Below are positions 41,353-51,614 of a DNA stretch of 64,000 nt, piece after piece. The translations under genes and the position numbers were made by a program. Below the pieces are notes generated by a model, which saw only the letters and a list, made by a program, of their open reading frames with translations, was not told the DNA's origin and made no database searches. Origin of the DNA: Ulva prolifera (taxonomy: Eukaryota > Chlorophyta > Ulvophyceae > Ulvales > Ulvaceae). Position 1 is the stretch's first letter. Each line of letters opens with the position of its first letter. The DNA is taken from positions 11,971,874 to 12,035,873 of the forward strand of contig CM041198.1 in NCBI GenBank assembly GCA_023078555.1, given 5' to 3'.

Positions 41353-42622
41353 CTAAGACCAGAATGGAATGTCCACGCCCATGCCCGATACCAGGACAAG
41401 GATCCCGACAATGATCGCAATACACGACGCGACAACAGACAGGTTCTGTTGCAGCCAAGGGCGGTCTCGGCAGAGCTCCTCTGACGCCGTTCCTATGAAC
41501 AGAGTGTACCCCCCCATCGCGACCACTGTGCCAATGACAAACATGACGCAGTACGCAAACGCTGCCGCGTAGGACGGCAGTGCCAGTGCCGGGATCACTA
41601 CAAAAAGGGCATCAGGCTGTAGACCATACAGGATGCCTGTGCCATACGTCGCCACTGCGATGCGTGCCTCGCTCTTGCTGTTTGCTTTGTCTGTGATTTG
41701 CCTTAGCTTTTCCTCATCATCATGGTCTCCTTCTTCCTCCCCCTCAAACAATGTTTCATAAATCCCCAAGACACCAATAGCTATGAGTGTGAGACCAACG
41801 ATGGTGCCTGCCCACCTCTCAAGGAACGGCAGGAAGGCTGTGAATTGCTCTTTTAGTAGGGCAAAGGCCAACCCGAGCAATAGCTGCCCTGTGGAGTGAC
41901 CAAGGCCCCAGAGCGAGCCCAGGAACGACGCCGCAAAGCGATTGCGGCCAATTGTCAGGGGTGTGAGTGCCTGAGTGACGCGCATACAGCGTCAGACCTT
42001 CTGTGTATGAGCTCTGTAGCTCTACATCAAGATTTGCACATGCAAGATGCAGGGTCAGGTAAGAACGCACCGCCAAATGATCGGGTCCGCAAAGTGTGTG
42101 CAGGAACCCTGCTGCAAGGCCGGAAGCAGCTGATGTCACAGCAATGTGACTATGTAGGCCTGTTTGGGCGCCTGCGCGGCAGACGAAACGTGGGGATCCA
42201 AACTATGGCGTCAAGGTATAGATGTAGCATACCGCACGCTCTCCCTGGCCTGACAGATACAGAACGTATTCACTTATCTGATATAATCACTAAATGAGCG
42301 CACCCCCGGCTGCTGTAGAGGAGGCGAATAAGCCACAGCCGGTGACGGTGCTCGCGAGCACGCAAAAAGCTGCGGCTGCACCAGCGTACACCATTGACCA
42401 TGCTATCCGTCGGAGTGCACACAAACTGCGAACTTGGTGCTGTGTCTGCTCCGGGTACGCAGCCAGTGTGGCTGCGGTGGAAGCACAGGCCCTGACATCT
42501 GAGGGCGTGCTGTCCACAGGTCTGAAAGAGCAGAATTGCGGTGCACTCTTCGCGTGAATAATAGTCGATTTACATCGCGAAAGATGTACTCCTTGTTTTG
42601 GAAGGCTGCTGCAGCGAAGCAT
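41353..42622 (-). CDS. high-affinity nickel-transport (NiCoT/UreH-like) family membrane protein, probably plastidial
   Basis: Three exons in phase: 42622-42304, 42129-42071, 41970-41353; about 331 residues. The ATG at 42622 opens a Ser/Arg/Lys-rich leader without acidic residues for the first 35 positions, then a membrane segment (VYAGAAAAFCVLASTV), which looks like a plastid transit sequence. The core reads GLAAGFLHTLCGPDHLA, LTPLTIGRNRFAASFLGSLW, LGHSTGQLLLGLAFALLKE, IVGLTLIAIGVLGIYET, an acidic loop (EGEEEGDHDDEE), then TYGTGILYGLQPDALFVVIP and VMFVIGTVVAMGGYTLFIG. The GPDHLA and GLQPDAL motifs match the plant proteins At2g16800/At4g35080. Plant members are annotated as nickel transport family, but the transported ion is unproven. 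Part of exon 3 gives six membrane segments. Confidence 0.9.
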
Positions 42623-42677
42623 GCTGGCGAGCGAAGGGTTACACGGCGAGGAAAAGCAGCGCTGCGCGCAGCGGCAA

Positions 42678-43316
42678 TCAAGACAGGGCAGCCGAGGTTA
42701 CGTACGCGCCATCAATGACAAGCGAAGCAGTCAGATGTTTAGATATCAGTTCCAGCTGCTGAATGGTCTGACTATTAGCAAATTCAAAACTGCACGGTAA
42801 GAAAGGATGTGCACAACAATCCATCACCAAAGCATTGTGACCATGCCAGGAGATCATTTTCACCTGTAACGTGATCATTCCAAGACAGTCCGAGCTCCAG
42901 GAATTCGATAAGCTGAGGACGCGCGCGATGTTTCGCGCCAAAGCATGCATGTAGACTCCTGGTTGGCCTCATAACAGAGCACACTTTCACCTCAGACGCA
43001 AGCTCCAGATGCTGCAGCGCAGTCCACATCTCCCGGGAAGCATCCTGCTTGTAGTGAAGAATTTCCCCGGTGTTGCCTTTCATTTAGGTATGGCTCGAAG
43101 TAGTGGGCACTTCTGCCAGGTGGCTGCAAGTGATGAGCCCACAGCCGCTTCCTGCCATAGCCCCTCTGCTGGCACACAGCTTTCCCCAGCAGCGCAATCA
43201 TGTTGTGAAGTACCTAGGCGGGTCTGCACTGTGCTGCAATGTGGCTATTCAGTTGTGCCGACAGTAAATCCAGTACAGCCTTGCAGAAATTCTCAAGATC
43301 CGCCACAACTGGCATC
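42678..43316 (-). CDS. possible COMM-domain (COMMD) protein
   Basis: Candidate minus-strand exons: start MPVVADLENFCKAVLDLLSA at 43316; a piece DASREMWTALQHLELASE around 43010-43070; and a C-terminal piece with LIEFLELGLSWNDHV near 42890-42920 and FEFANSQTIQQLELISKHLT near 42720-42785, ending at 42678. The last two resemble the two halves of a COMM domain (a Trp-containing strand, then a helix with spaced Leu). I could not make every junction match in phase, so exon limits are uncertain. The stop is only 55 bp from the ATG of the nickel-transport gene on the same strand. COMMD proteins form rings that regulate endosomal sorting. Confidence 0.3.
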
Positions 43317-43979
43317 ACTGGAAGCCGAAGCCGACTTCCGCAGATCGCAGCATGGCTTATTTTGTTCTGCTGGGCCGAGCTGCACCAACCATCGTTCAAA
43401 CATACTCACAGTCAGGCTGTACATGCAGCTGGGAGTCACTCATGTGGAGAGGGCAGGCATGGACAGCATCTGATCGAATCAATTGCTTAAGCACCCGTCC
43501 GCTCACACCAGTAGAACCATGGAGGGCCCCTGCAGTCCAGACTGGGGCTACGCCCTCAAGGCTGCAGGGCGTGGTCACCACAGCTGGCAATGCATCCACG
43601 GTCACGTTCACGTGCTCATGTTGCTGGAGATACGTCGATCTACACCGCTGCAGCAGCCAATGCGGACGCCCCGCGGCTGCACTCAACATCGAACAAGGCC
43701 GCTCTCGATGCACCGGCACCTTATCCAGCTATCTCTTGAGAGACAGAAGCCCAAGCTTGAGCTTCGCGGGGTCCTTGCACAATGTCGAATGCACGCCTGA
43801 TGCGCTGCTGTGCATTAATAGCTCCTCACCTGTGGCGCCGCACTTGCGTTGCACAGCCAGCAACGTGGGGCCGTGCGCCACGCCGGCCTTTGTCCAGCGG
43901 TGCAGCCCTGCGTGCCTCACCCCCTGCAGGGCCCTGCCCATCTTGCCAGCAGCGAGAGCCAGGCATGCATTCGACGCAC
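43317..43979. other. gap with no supported gene
   Basis: One plus-strand frame stays open from 43352 to 44074, but its residue content (Cys, Arg, Ser, His rich) is that of chance translation. It has no recognisable domain. Confidence 0.3.
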
Positions 43980-44117
43980 GTCGTGGGCCTGTCGCTGTCG
44001 AAGGGCTGCGCGATCAACACGAGCCTCAGCGCGCTGGGCACCATGCTGAAGGCGCTGACGGACGGCGAGCGTGACGTGCACGTGCCCTTCCGTGACACCA
44101 AGCTCACCCGCCTGGAC
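43980..44117 (+). pseudogene. orphan kinesin motor exon fragment
   Basis: About 45 codons read SLSKGCAINTSLSALGTMLK and ALTDGERDVHVPFRDTKLTR: the loop11/alpha4-alpha5 segment of a kinesin motor, just after switch II and up to the microtubule-binding L12 region. Neither the P-loop (GQTGSGKT) and DLAGSE expected upstream, nor the LQDSLGG expected directly downstream, can be found within 1 kb in any frame. It is probably a relic or a stray copy of a motor exon. A functional kinesin with very distant exons is possible but unlikely, as the sequence right after LTRL is not a splice donor. Confidence 0.6.
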
Positions 44118-45990
44118 AGAGGCGAGGCTCCACTGCCTTGCCGGGCAGCAACCAAGGATGTTGGCCCCAGGTCTGCGCAGTGCACACAATGTGCATCATG
44201 GCGGAGTTGCAGCGGATGTTGGTGGCCCACTCGGCGCACTGCCGGCTTGCGCTGCCTCTGGGGTGAGGGCGGTGCATGTGATCGTGTGTGACCCGCCCGC
44301 CCACATTCCCCGGTGCCGAGGCCGATGCCCTTGTGGGTGTGCCCGATGACTCGTTTTCCTCTGGGCTGCACAGATGCCTGTGCAGGCTCCCGGGGCACGT
44401 GTGGAGCGTTCACAGCTGGCATCACTGCAGTAGCCATAATCTACTACAATCCTAGTCAAGTCGACCTATCTGTAAAGTAAAGAAAATCTGAAATTAATGA
44501 GGCGCATCCTGAAGAGGACATTGGCATGCGAATCAACGGGACCACATATGCCGTACTGTACTGCACATTTCCATACAGGTAATCTTGGAGTCGCCAATGT
44601 CGCTATGGAAATGGCGATGTCATATGTAATTAGGCATACATGGAGGGGTAGTGTGTTCGTGATTTGTCTGTCGACCCTGGGGGCACAGGGGCCAGTGCCA
44701 GAGGGTCTGTCGGCATGACACGATGGGGGGGGGGGGGATCATGTGACCATCATCTCCCCTCGGAACAGTCGGGCTTGGAACCTGAAAGTGAAGTCTGTAC
44801 TACAGCCCGCCCCCGGTGGTACTCTGCTACTGATGCTGCCAGCACCGCCGCGCGCGGCTGGACGTAGCAACGTGTCTGGCTTCCGAATCAGGCGCATTTT
44901 CGTTCAACACTGCCAGCTGATACCTTGGACTCGTCCCACACCCAGCGTCATGCTGCAACCTGCTGGCCAGATCTCTCCTGTGGCCTTTCGAAGCGGGGCC
45001 ATGCGACCCAGAGACCTGAGAAGCATGCGGTGACGGACGCGAATTAAGCATACAAAAAACCCTGGTTGGACTGTTTCTAGACGGCAGTCTCAGCTTCTGA
45101 CAGACGCCAAGGCTGTGGCGAGTGATGGAACCTGTCCACCTGCTGGCAGCGTCGTTTTGACATCATGCCGACGATGACCTGAGATAGCGGGACTGACCAG
45201 TGGCATACTGCGCTGCTAGGACAATCACGAGATGGACAACATCACACAGTCAATACATCTCATGGGAATGCTCACATCGCATGTGCGTGCTCATTTGTAG
45301 AGTGCTAGCGCTTCAATAGACGTCGAGCCGTGCCGTCTGTATCGGCAGCGGGCCAACACCAGGTAGGAATCTGACCAGGACGCGCACAAGTGAGGAATCA
45401 TGTCTGCGGCGTCCAAAGCAAAGTTGGTTCGTCTCATCGTCTTCCGCCTGTCTTCAATTTGGTCATCGGAGATGGCTGTTTTGCTTTCCGCGGCGTTTCG
45501 TTTCATGCCTTCGTCTTCGCCTCTTCAACACCCTGTTGACTTATAGCTGCTCAACTTGGGCTTGCATGGCTGGCGCCCATCCGGGCGTTGGTCCGCACTG
45601 ACATGGTGTACACATGTGCACAATCTTGCGTATAGTGACCGTCGATGCTTCAGCGCAGCGCAGAAAGTCATTCCCAGGACATGCAAATATGCCAATGATG
45701 TGTCAGTTTGGAAAGTCAAGGAAAGGAGCTTGCAGGAGAAGTGCAAAACCCGTGAAAACTATGGGCAGAACTGGCTCGTGCCTCTCACAGGCACCTGTTC
45801 ACACAAGCCTGGATGTGCGCCACAGACACTTCAGAATTGCTTGTATACAATCACTCAGCAATTTCATGTTCGCAGCCTGTCGTGCCTGCTTTGTGTGTCA
45901 GAATCGCCGTGTGTGTTATGCCATGTAAGGCACTCAGTGGGAGCTCGGCAGAGGAACCGCCCGCTCTGACCAGCCAGCCCAACAACGTAC
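44118..45990. other. gap between kinesin relic and PLAC8 gene
   Basis: Mostly featureless and lower in GC between 44.45 and 45.5 kb, with a G10 run near 44730. A small minus-strand frame at 45291-45506 is listed separately. The right end holds the PLAC8 promoter and perhaps an upstream exon. Confidence 0.35.
45291..45506 (-). CDS. small unassigned frame, possible first exon
   Basis: 71 codons from an ATG (MKRNAAESKTAISDDQIEDR, then RKTMRRTNFALDAADMIPHL). The first 45 residues have coding-like composition, with charged helix-forming residues; the rest (after SWSDS) looks like read-through into an intron. No domain is recognised and no partner exon was found. Confidence 0.22.
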   Translation of the reverse strand: MKRNAAESKTAISDDQIEDRRKTMRRTNFALDAADMIPHLCASWSDSYLVLARCRYRRHGSTSIEALALYK

Positions 45991-47893
45991 ATGGTTGGAT
46001 TTCTGTGTGCAGTTTTCTGCTACGCCATGTTCTGCTGCTATTGCGCAAGCTACACCAACCGGAAGGAGTTCCTACGAGGTGACATGACCAGGTGAGTACT
46101 TGCTGAAGCTTGCTGCCTTAGACATGACCTTAAACATGAAAAGGCCCTGCAACACTGGCTTGCGTGCAGGTACACGTGCTGCAATGGCCACTGGCCATGC
46201 TCTGGTCGCATGAAGGAGCAGAGTTGTCCAGAATGTTGCTTGGTGTTGGAGGTATGCTACGCACCTCCCCTCCATCACCTGAGCCATTCGACAACCGAAC
46301 TGACCATCACCTGGACGATTGTAGCAGGCCATTTCGTCTACATGTAATCTGATTCAGGGCTCATGCTCATCGTACCCATATCATGAGCTTATTTTTGTGC
46401 AGGTCTGGTGCTGCTTTGCGCAGAGTGTGGCCAGTACCCGGTATGCCCTTCAAAGCTTCAGCATTCCATGTGTACATGGCAACATGTCAATGCACCATGT
46501 AGGAAAACTCATAGATCATTCCAACTCATGTAGTTTTGGCCAGGGTCATCACAATGCACGACAGGTCGTAGCCCTGTTTGCACTCCGCCTGTTGCTGTGC
46601 CTGCTGGACGCAGGAGCTTGCCTTGCATCACTGTCCTGACTGGCATCGTTCTGCAGTCACTTGCGACTGAGTCTGTGCGTGACTGGCTGCACACTGTGAG
46701 CAGGGGCTCTGTGCACCAGTGTGGCAGCGTGTGTCTCGGTACGCCAGGTCATGCTTAAAAGCAGTGATGGGCCATGCAGGTGGGGCCTTCAGGACCAGCT
46801 CCACATCCGGAACACCAAGTGCGGCCTCACCATCTTCATCCTCCCTATCAGCCAGCTCTCTTCAGCTCGTGTCGCTTCTTGCTTCTCTTGCATCGCCGTT
46901 GTCTTGTCACAAACCGATGCATCAAGGCAGGAAGAAGGCCGGCACCATGTCCATTGCGTATACGGCACAGAACCTTACATGCTGGTCAAAACATGTAGCA
47001 TCTGCTCCACGCCAGTCGCTTCATGGCCTCTGATGCGCTGTGTTGCTGCAGGTGTGACAACTGCATCATCCAGACGATGATTGCCCTGCAGTTCCTGGCG
47101 TGCATCTGCAACATCGTCGCATGCCTGACGCAGAACTCGGCGATCGACCAGGCGGCAGATCTCGTGGATCTCGTCGCGGACATCGTCTGGTGTGCAGTGT
47201 GCGGCTGTATGCAGGTCTGCACCTCCCACTGCGGTTCCGTCCTGCATTGACAGCATAACTGCGGCACCCAGAGTACCTTGCTTGCTCTTGAGTGTCTGCC
47301 AGCGTGCCATTGCAGACCCGCTCACCACCACTTGCAGTGGCCAGCTCAGCGAGCAGGCTAGCTGCGTCGCACCAGCCTCGTGCCTGAACTCAATACTTGC
47401 TGCTTGTCTGACGTCATCACAGCTGAGCTGTGAGGGCTGTGATTGCAGACGCAAGTCAAGATCGAGATGACCGAGAACTCTCGGTGGGTGGCTGCCGGGC
47501 CTGCGCCTGGGCCGTATGCGGTGCGTGCACCGCTCTCCCTTGCACGGCTGTTCACAGTCATTGCTGTCACTGCAGAGGCGGCACACTCCATCGCAACAGC
47601 CACATTCGCAACTCAGCGTGTGCTGCTTTACTGTCTAGCTGGTGATTCGCACTGAAGGCCGCTACACCACAGGCTCTGCGACCACGTCGGTGCCTGGGTG
47701 ACGGCGGCATGCATGCTCTTGTACATGACGGGCGCTGGGACTGCATGCACTGTGTTACATTGCCGCATGTTTGCAGGCTCCGCCGCAGCAGCAGATGGCA
47801 TATACCAACCAGGGTACAGTGCCAGGCTACCCTGCCAATGCACCCCCCCCCAATCAGCAAATGCAGGCTCCGCCAGGGTACCCCGCAGCCTAG
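45991..47893 (+). CDS. PLAC8-family Cys-rich membrane protein (plant At4g23470-like)
   Basis: Seven exons join in phase: 45991-46091, 46170-46251, 46403-46440, 46780-46818, 47052-47214, 47449-47520, 47777-47893; about 203 residues. The chain is FCYAMFCCYCASYTNRKEFL, RYTCCNGHWPCSGRMKEQSC, PECCLVLE, VWCCFAQSVASTR, WGLQDQLHIRNTKCDNCII, LQFLACICNIVACLTQ, ADLVDLVADIVWCAVCGCMQ, TQVKIEMTEN, then a Gln/Pro/Tyr tail (APPQQQMAYTNQGTVPGY). The SVASTR-x-LQD-x-I-x-TKCDNCII core and the final GCMQTQ are the hallmark of the plant PLAC8 proteins At4g23470, At1g63830 and At5g41390. Their role is unknown; other PLAC8 proteins affect cell size and metal handling. Two exons are tiny (38 and 39 nt). A further 5' exon is possible, since an acceptor stands shortly after the chosen ATG. 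Confidence 0.85.
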
Positions 47894-48519
47894 ACACCCC
47901 GTTTGTGCACGACTCCTGCATACGCTGCTGTGTGCAACTCAATAATCTGAACAGCTTTGTTCGAGCGGAACCTACAGCCGGGCATGACATGTCAAGACCG
48001 TGGACGCCTCACCTGTTCTTGAAGAGCTGATGTTTGGTGTGTCTTTTGAGCAGCTTCGTTGAAGTTTCATCTTGATTGTATATTGGTGCCCGGCAGCAGT
48101 AGGACTACCAACATGCCGGGCTGTGTGTTTGTGTGTGACTGAAGCGAGATATGTTCCCCACGACAGGCTGCACTGGCCGCGGCTGAGTGGATCAGGTGCG
48201 GGAGTCGTAAGAGCCTGAGACCTGTGACAGGCCAGGATTTGTAATCTGCTTCCTCAAGGCGGCCCGGCAGTGATGTTGTGGGCACATAACAGACAAGTTA
48301 TGATGAACGTGCAAGCGGGACATCAAAACTGAAGCTTTCTGGGACCACTGCTTTTGACTTGTTCTGGAACTCTGGTCATTCCCTGTGTTTCGCACAAGCT
48401 TGTGACTCTCCGTCTGAGCTGCCAACACCGCTAACTGTGCGGCTCAAATGCCACTGGTTTCTCGCTGTTACACAACCATTTGACTCAGCCGCACATCACT
48501 CTCTGCACACTCGAGGCGC
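47894..48519. other. convergent intergenic region PLAC8 / FBPase
   Basis: About 600 bases between two 3' ends. Nothing coding or repeated is recognised. Confidence 0.45.
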
Positions 48520-51158
48520 CTACTCCTTCTTCGTGAAGGACTCGAGGTACTCCACCTCATCCTTGGAGCCCACGAAGAGTGGCACGCGCTGGTGCACCGC
48601 CTCGGGGTCGACGTCCATGACGCGCATCTGCCCCGTGGAGCCCTTGCCGCCGGCCTGCTCCGCAATGAACGACATCGGCGCGCACTCGTACAGCAGCCTC
48701 AGCTTGCCGTTCGGGTTGTTGGTGTCCCCGGGGTAGCCGTAGATGCCTCCGTAGAGCAGCGTGCGGTGGAAGTCGCCGACGAGGGAGCCGATGTATCGTG
48801 ACTGCACACCACCACCTCACCTTAGGCCACACTCTGCAACACGGCGTGTGCGCACCGTGGAACAGATGCCGCTACACGGCACACAGCATTCCACAGTCAA
48901 GGTGCCCTCTAGGCGAATGCGGGGCACGGTGCTTCGCGTGCAGTGGTGGGGCACGCTTGTGGCAGAGCACGGCGCCGGAGGGGCGGGGGAGGGGGCGCAC
49001 GCTGTACGGCTTGCCGCCCCACTTCTCGGGTTGCTTGAGGGAGTCGATGTAGGCCTTGGTGCCGTCGTCCCAGAGGCCGTAGTTGCCCTCGTTGAACGAG
49101 TAGATCTTGCCCTTCGCCGGCACCTTGATGTTGTTGTGCGACAGCACAAACTCGCCGACGAGGGGGTCCAGCGTGAAGCCGTACACGCCGTCCCCGACCG
49201 TCAGCACGAGGTTGGTCGCGGACGAGTACAGCACGTAGCCGGCGCACTGCAGGCGGTTGCCCGGCTGGCACACGTTCATGACGCAGTTCTGCATCATCTG
49301 CTCGGGGTCGTCCATGTCGGACACCTCGCACTCTTCTGAAGGGTTGTAGATGCCTGCACGGACACCCATGACGACCTCTCGCAAGCAGCACACAGTCACA
49401 CGGATCCTGCAGCCCGCGCAGGGCCAGCGACAGGGGCGGCCTGGCAGCGCTGCCGGCGCTTTACAACCCCCCCCCCCCACGCAGTCAGAAGCTCAAACTC
49501 TTCACAGGCAAGCACATAGACACGAGGCCATGCAAGCCGGCCCATCTATCGCACGGCAGCAACAGCTCTTCACTGTACAATCACCTCGCTGCGGAGCCAG
49601 CCATACAGCGACAAGCCACACGTGCACCGCATCACAGGTGGGGCGCCCAAGAACAACGACAAGTGCGCGCTCAGCACCTAGACCACGCAGCTGTTCTCTA
49701 CAGACACCCATGGCGGCGTGCAGGAATGGGTTACAGAGCGGTGTCAGCCTTCTATGCCATTGTGGTCTATGTTCTGAGCACAGTACGGGGTACCCGAGGG
49801 GGGCGCACCCCAGATGGAGCCGACGGAGATGCCGGCGTCGATGTTGGAGGAGCCGTCGAGGGGGTCAAACACAACGACGTAGTTGCCGGAGTACGTCTCC
49901 TCGACGGCGACCGGCAGGTCCTCCTCCTCCGACGCGATCGTGCCCGTGCGGCCCGTGCTACGAAGGGTGTTGCAGAAGATGTCGTTCGAGATGACGTCCA
50001 GCTTCTTCTGGTCCTCGCCCTGAAGGTGTGGCACCGCCGTTGGCAAACACGGTTGTATGATCAACGGGTGAGTGCAGCTGGGTCCACAACGTCGTGGAGC
50101 AGACCCACACAGGGCACATGCATGGCGGACTGTGTCAGAGACTGTTCACAGCATGCTGTGAGAGCGGTTGGGAGCTGGCTTCGGCGGCGATGGGCGGGGT
50201 GTGGACGGGGCACCTGAACGTTGGCGGCGCCGGCGAGGCCAGTCATGCCAGAGATGCCAGAGCGGGAGACCAGGGAGGAGATTTGCTTGCATGCCAGAGC
50301 AATGGATGACAGGACGACGGCCAGCTCGGAGTCGATTTTGCCAGCTGCCTCTTGCTGCACACCAGGCAAGTGTTGAGTTCTGGCCCCTCACAGTGCTTGA
50401 TGACCCGGGCGATGAAACACGGGCGCGACTGTGCTACGCCCGTAGCGTCGGACACGCGCGTTTTCTGAATTCACATGATGTCTGGAGATGGTAAAGTTTT
50501 GCGCGAGCGTCCGTGGACGTGTGGATGTTGGCATACATGGCAGCGGGCTCCATGGGCAGGCACAGAGACGATGGCGTACCCGGAAGAGCCAGGTGGTGAA
50601 TGTGGTGAGCTCCGTGTCAGCTGACATAGCAGCTGTATCCGACGCCGCGGAGTCTGTAGCTGCCGCCTGCAGCCGAGAAAGCGTGAACAAGCGCTCAGTT
50701 TACTTAGCGGACCGGCCGATGGTTCAATGCGACACCGCGGTGACAGCAGCTTGGACTGAAGAGCCCCTCACACATCAACGCAATGCGACAATGTGCCTGT
50801 CCAGTGCTGTCCTGCTGCAGCGCGGCATCCGCATCGCATCTACGGTGACAGAGTGCAAACGAGTGCACCGCGGTACATCACGCAGGCCTGCTGGAGAAGC
50901 CAGCGAATTGAGAGTGTACATATATGATTCAAGGCGTTGAACAGTACCTGGCAAATCATGGACGTGCCACGAGCTGCGAAGACGGGAGCCACCTGCAAGT
51001 GGACGTCGGTAAACCGGACGCACTGGATTAGTACAGCAACACGCCACCCGGATAAGCAGTCTACATACCTTGCCCTGTGTGCATTTTGCGGCCCTCGTGG
51101 ATGAAACGCGGGCGCTGCGCGCGATGCAGCGCTTGCTGCTTGGGGTGAGGCACTGCAT
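48520..51158 (-). CDS. FBP: chloroplast-type fructose-1,6-bisphosphatase
   Basis: Six exons in phase: 51158-51069, 50666-50580, 50354-50214, 50019-49809, 49353-49001, 48801-48520; 387 residues. Residues 1-35 are rich in Ser, Arg, Lys and Ala with no acidic residue ([20 protein letters not shown]), typical of a plastid transit peptide. The mature part has [69 protein letters not shown], the metal/substrate motif [20 protein letters not shown], and the C-terminal [18 protein letters not shown] and [18 protein letters not shown]. Between them lies the redox loop, with cysteines in [19 protein letters not shown], matching the thioredoxin-regulated Cys of plastid FBPase. The enzyme hydrolyses fructose-1,6-bisphosphate to fructose-6-phosphate in the Calvin cycle. 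It shares a 456-bp upstream region with the divergent gene at 51615. Confidence 0.96.
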
Positions 51159-51614
51159 TGTTATCAGGGTTGGCCACAAGATGAACAGAGGGGAACGGTG
51201 GAGCACATCAGCAAACCTTTACACATCCTTTGAGTCTGGCACGGCGTGCTCACGGTGCCCAAGTCGTGTCGTCCCTGCCCCCTTCGAGCAACCGAGTCAC
51301 GTGCCTGGTAAAAAATTCTCTCCGCACTTCTCGAACGCGTGCTGAAATCCATGCATTATCGCTCCCACGTCAGCTTCACTCTGCGGAAATATCCAGTGCA
51401 CTGGAGTGGTCCACAGTGCACTGAATCGCTGAGATCAAGGCGCGGCGGCGAGATCTTCCTCACGCTGCTGAAAGTACTTATAGCTCAGCCAGGCTCCGCT
51501 TGACAAGTCAACGCAGTTCTGTCCTCCAGTGATCGCATCTGCAGCGCGTCAACGTTGGCAAGCCAGTCACGACAGACCCCTTCGATCGCGCTCAAAGCAC
51601 CAGGCAACCTCAGC
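51159..51614. promoter_or_regulatory. shared divergent promoter region of FBPase and the 171-residue protein
   Basis: 456 bp separate the two start codons, which point away from each other. No TATA box is obvious on either strand. Close divergent spacing makes shared regulation possible; this is inference from layout only. Confidence 0.4.

Noticed and set aside
45556..45969. 137-codon plus-strand frame before the PLAC8 gene
   Set aside because: No domain and chance-like composition; could hide a 5' PLAC8 exon but no supported join was found.
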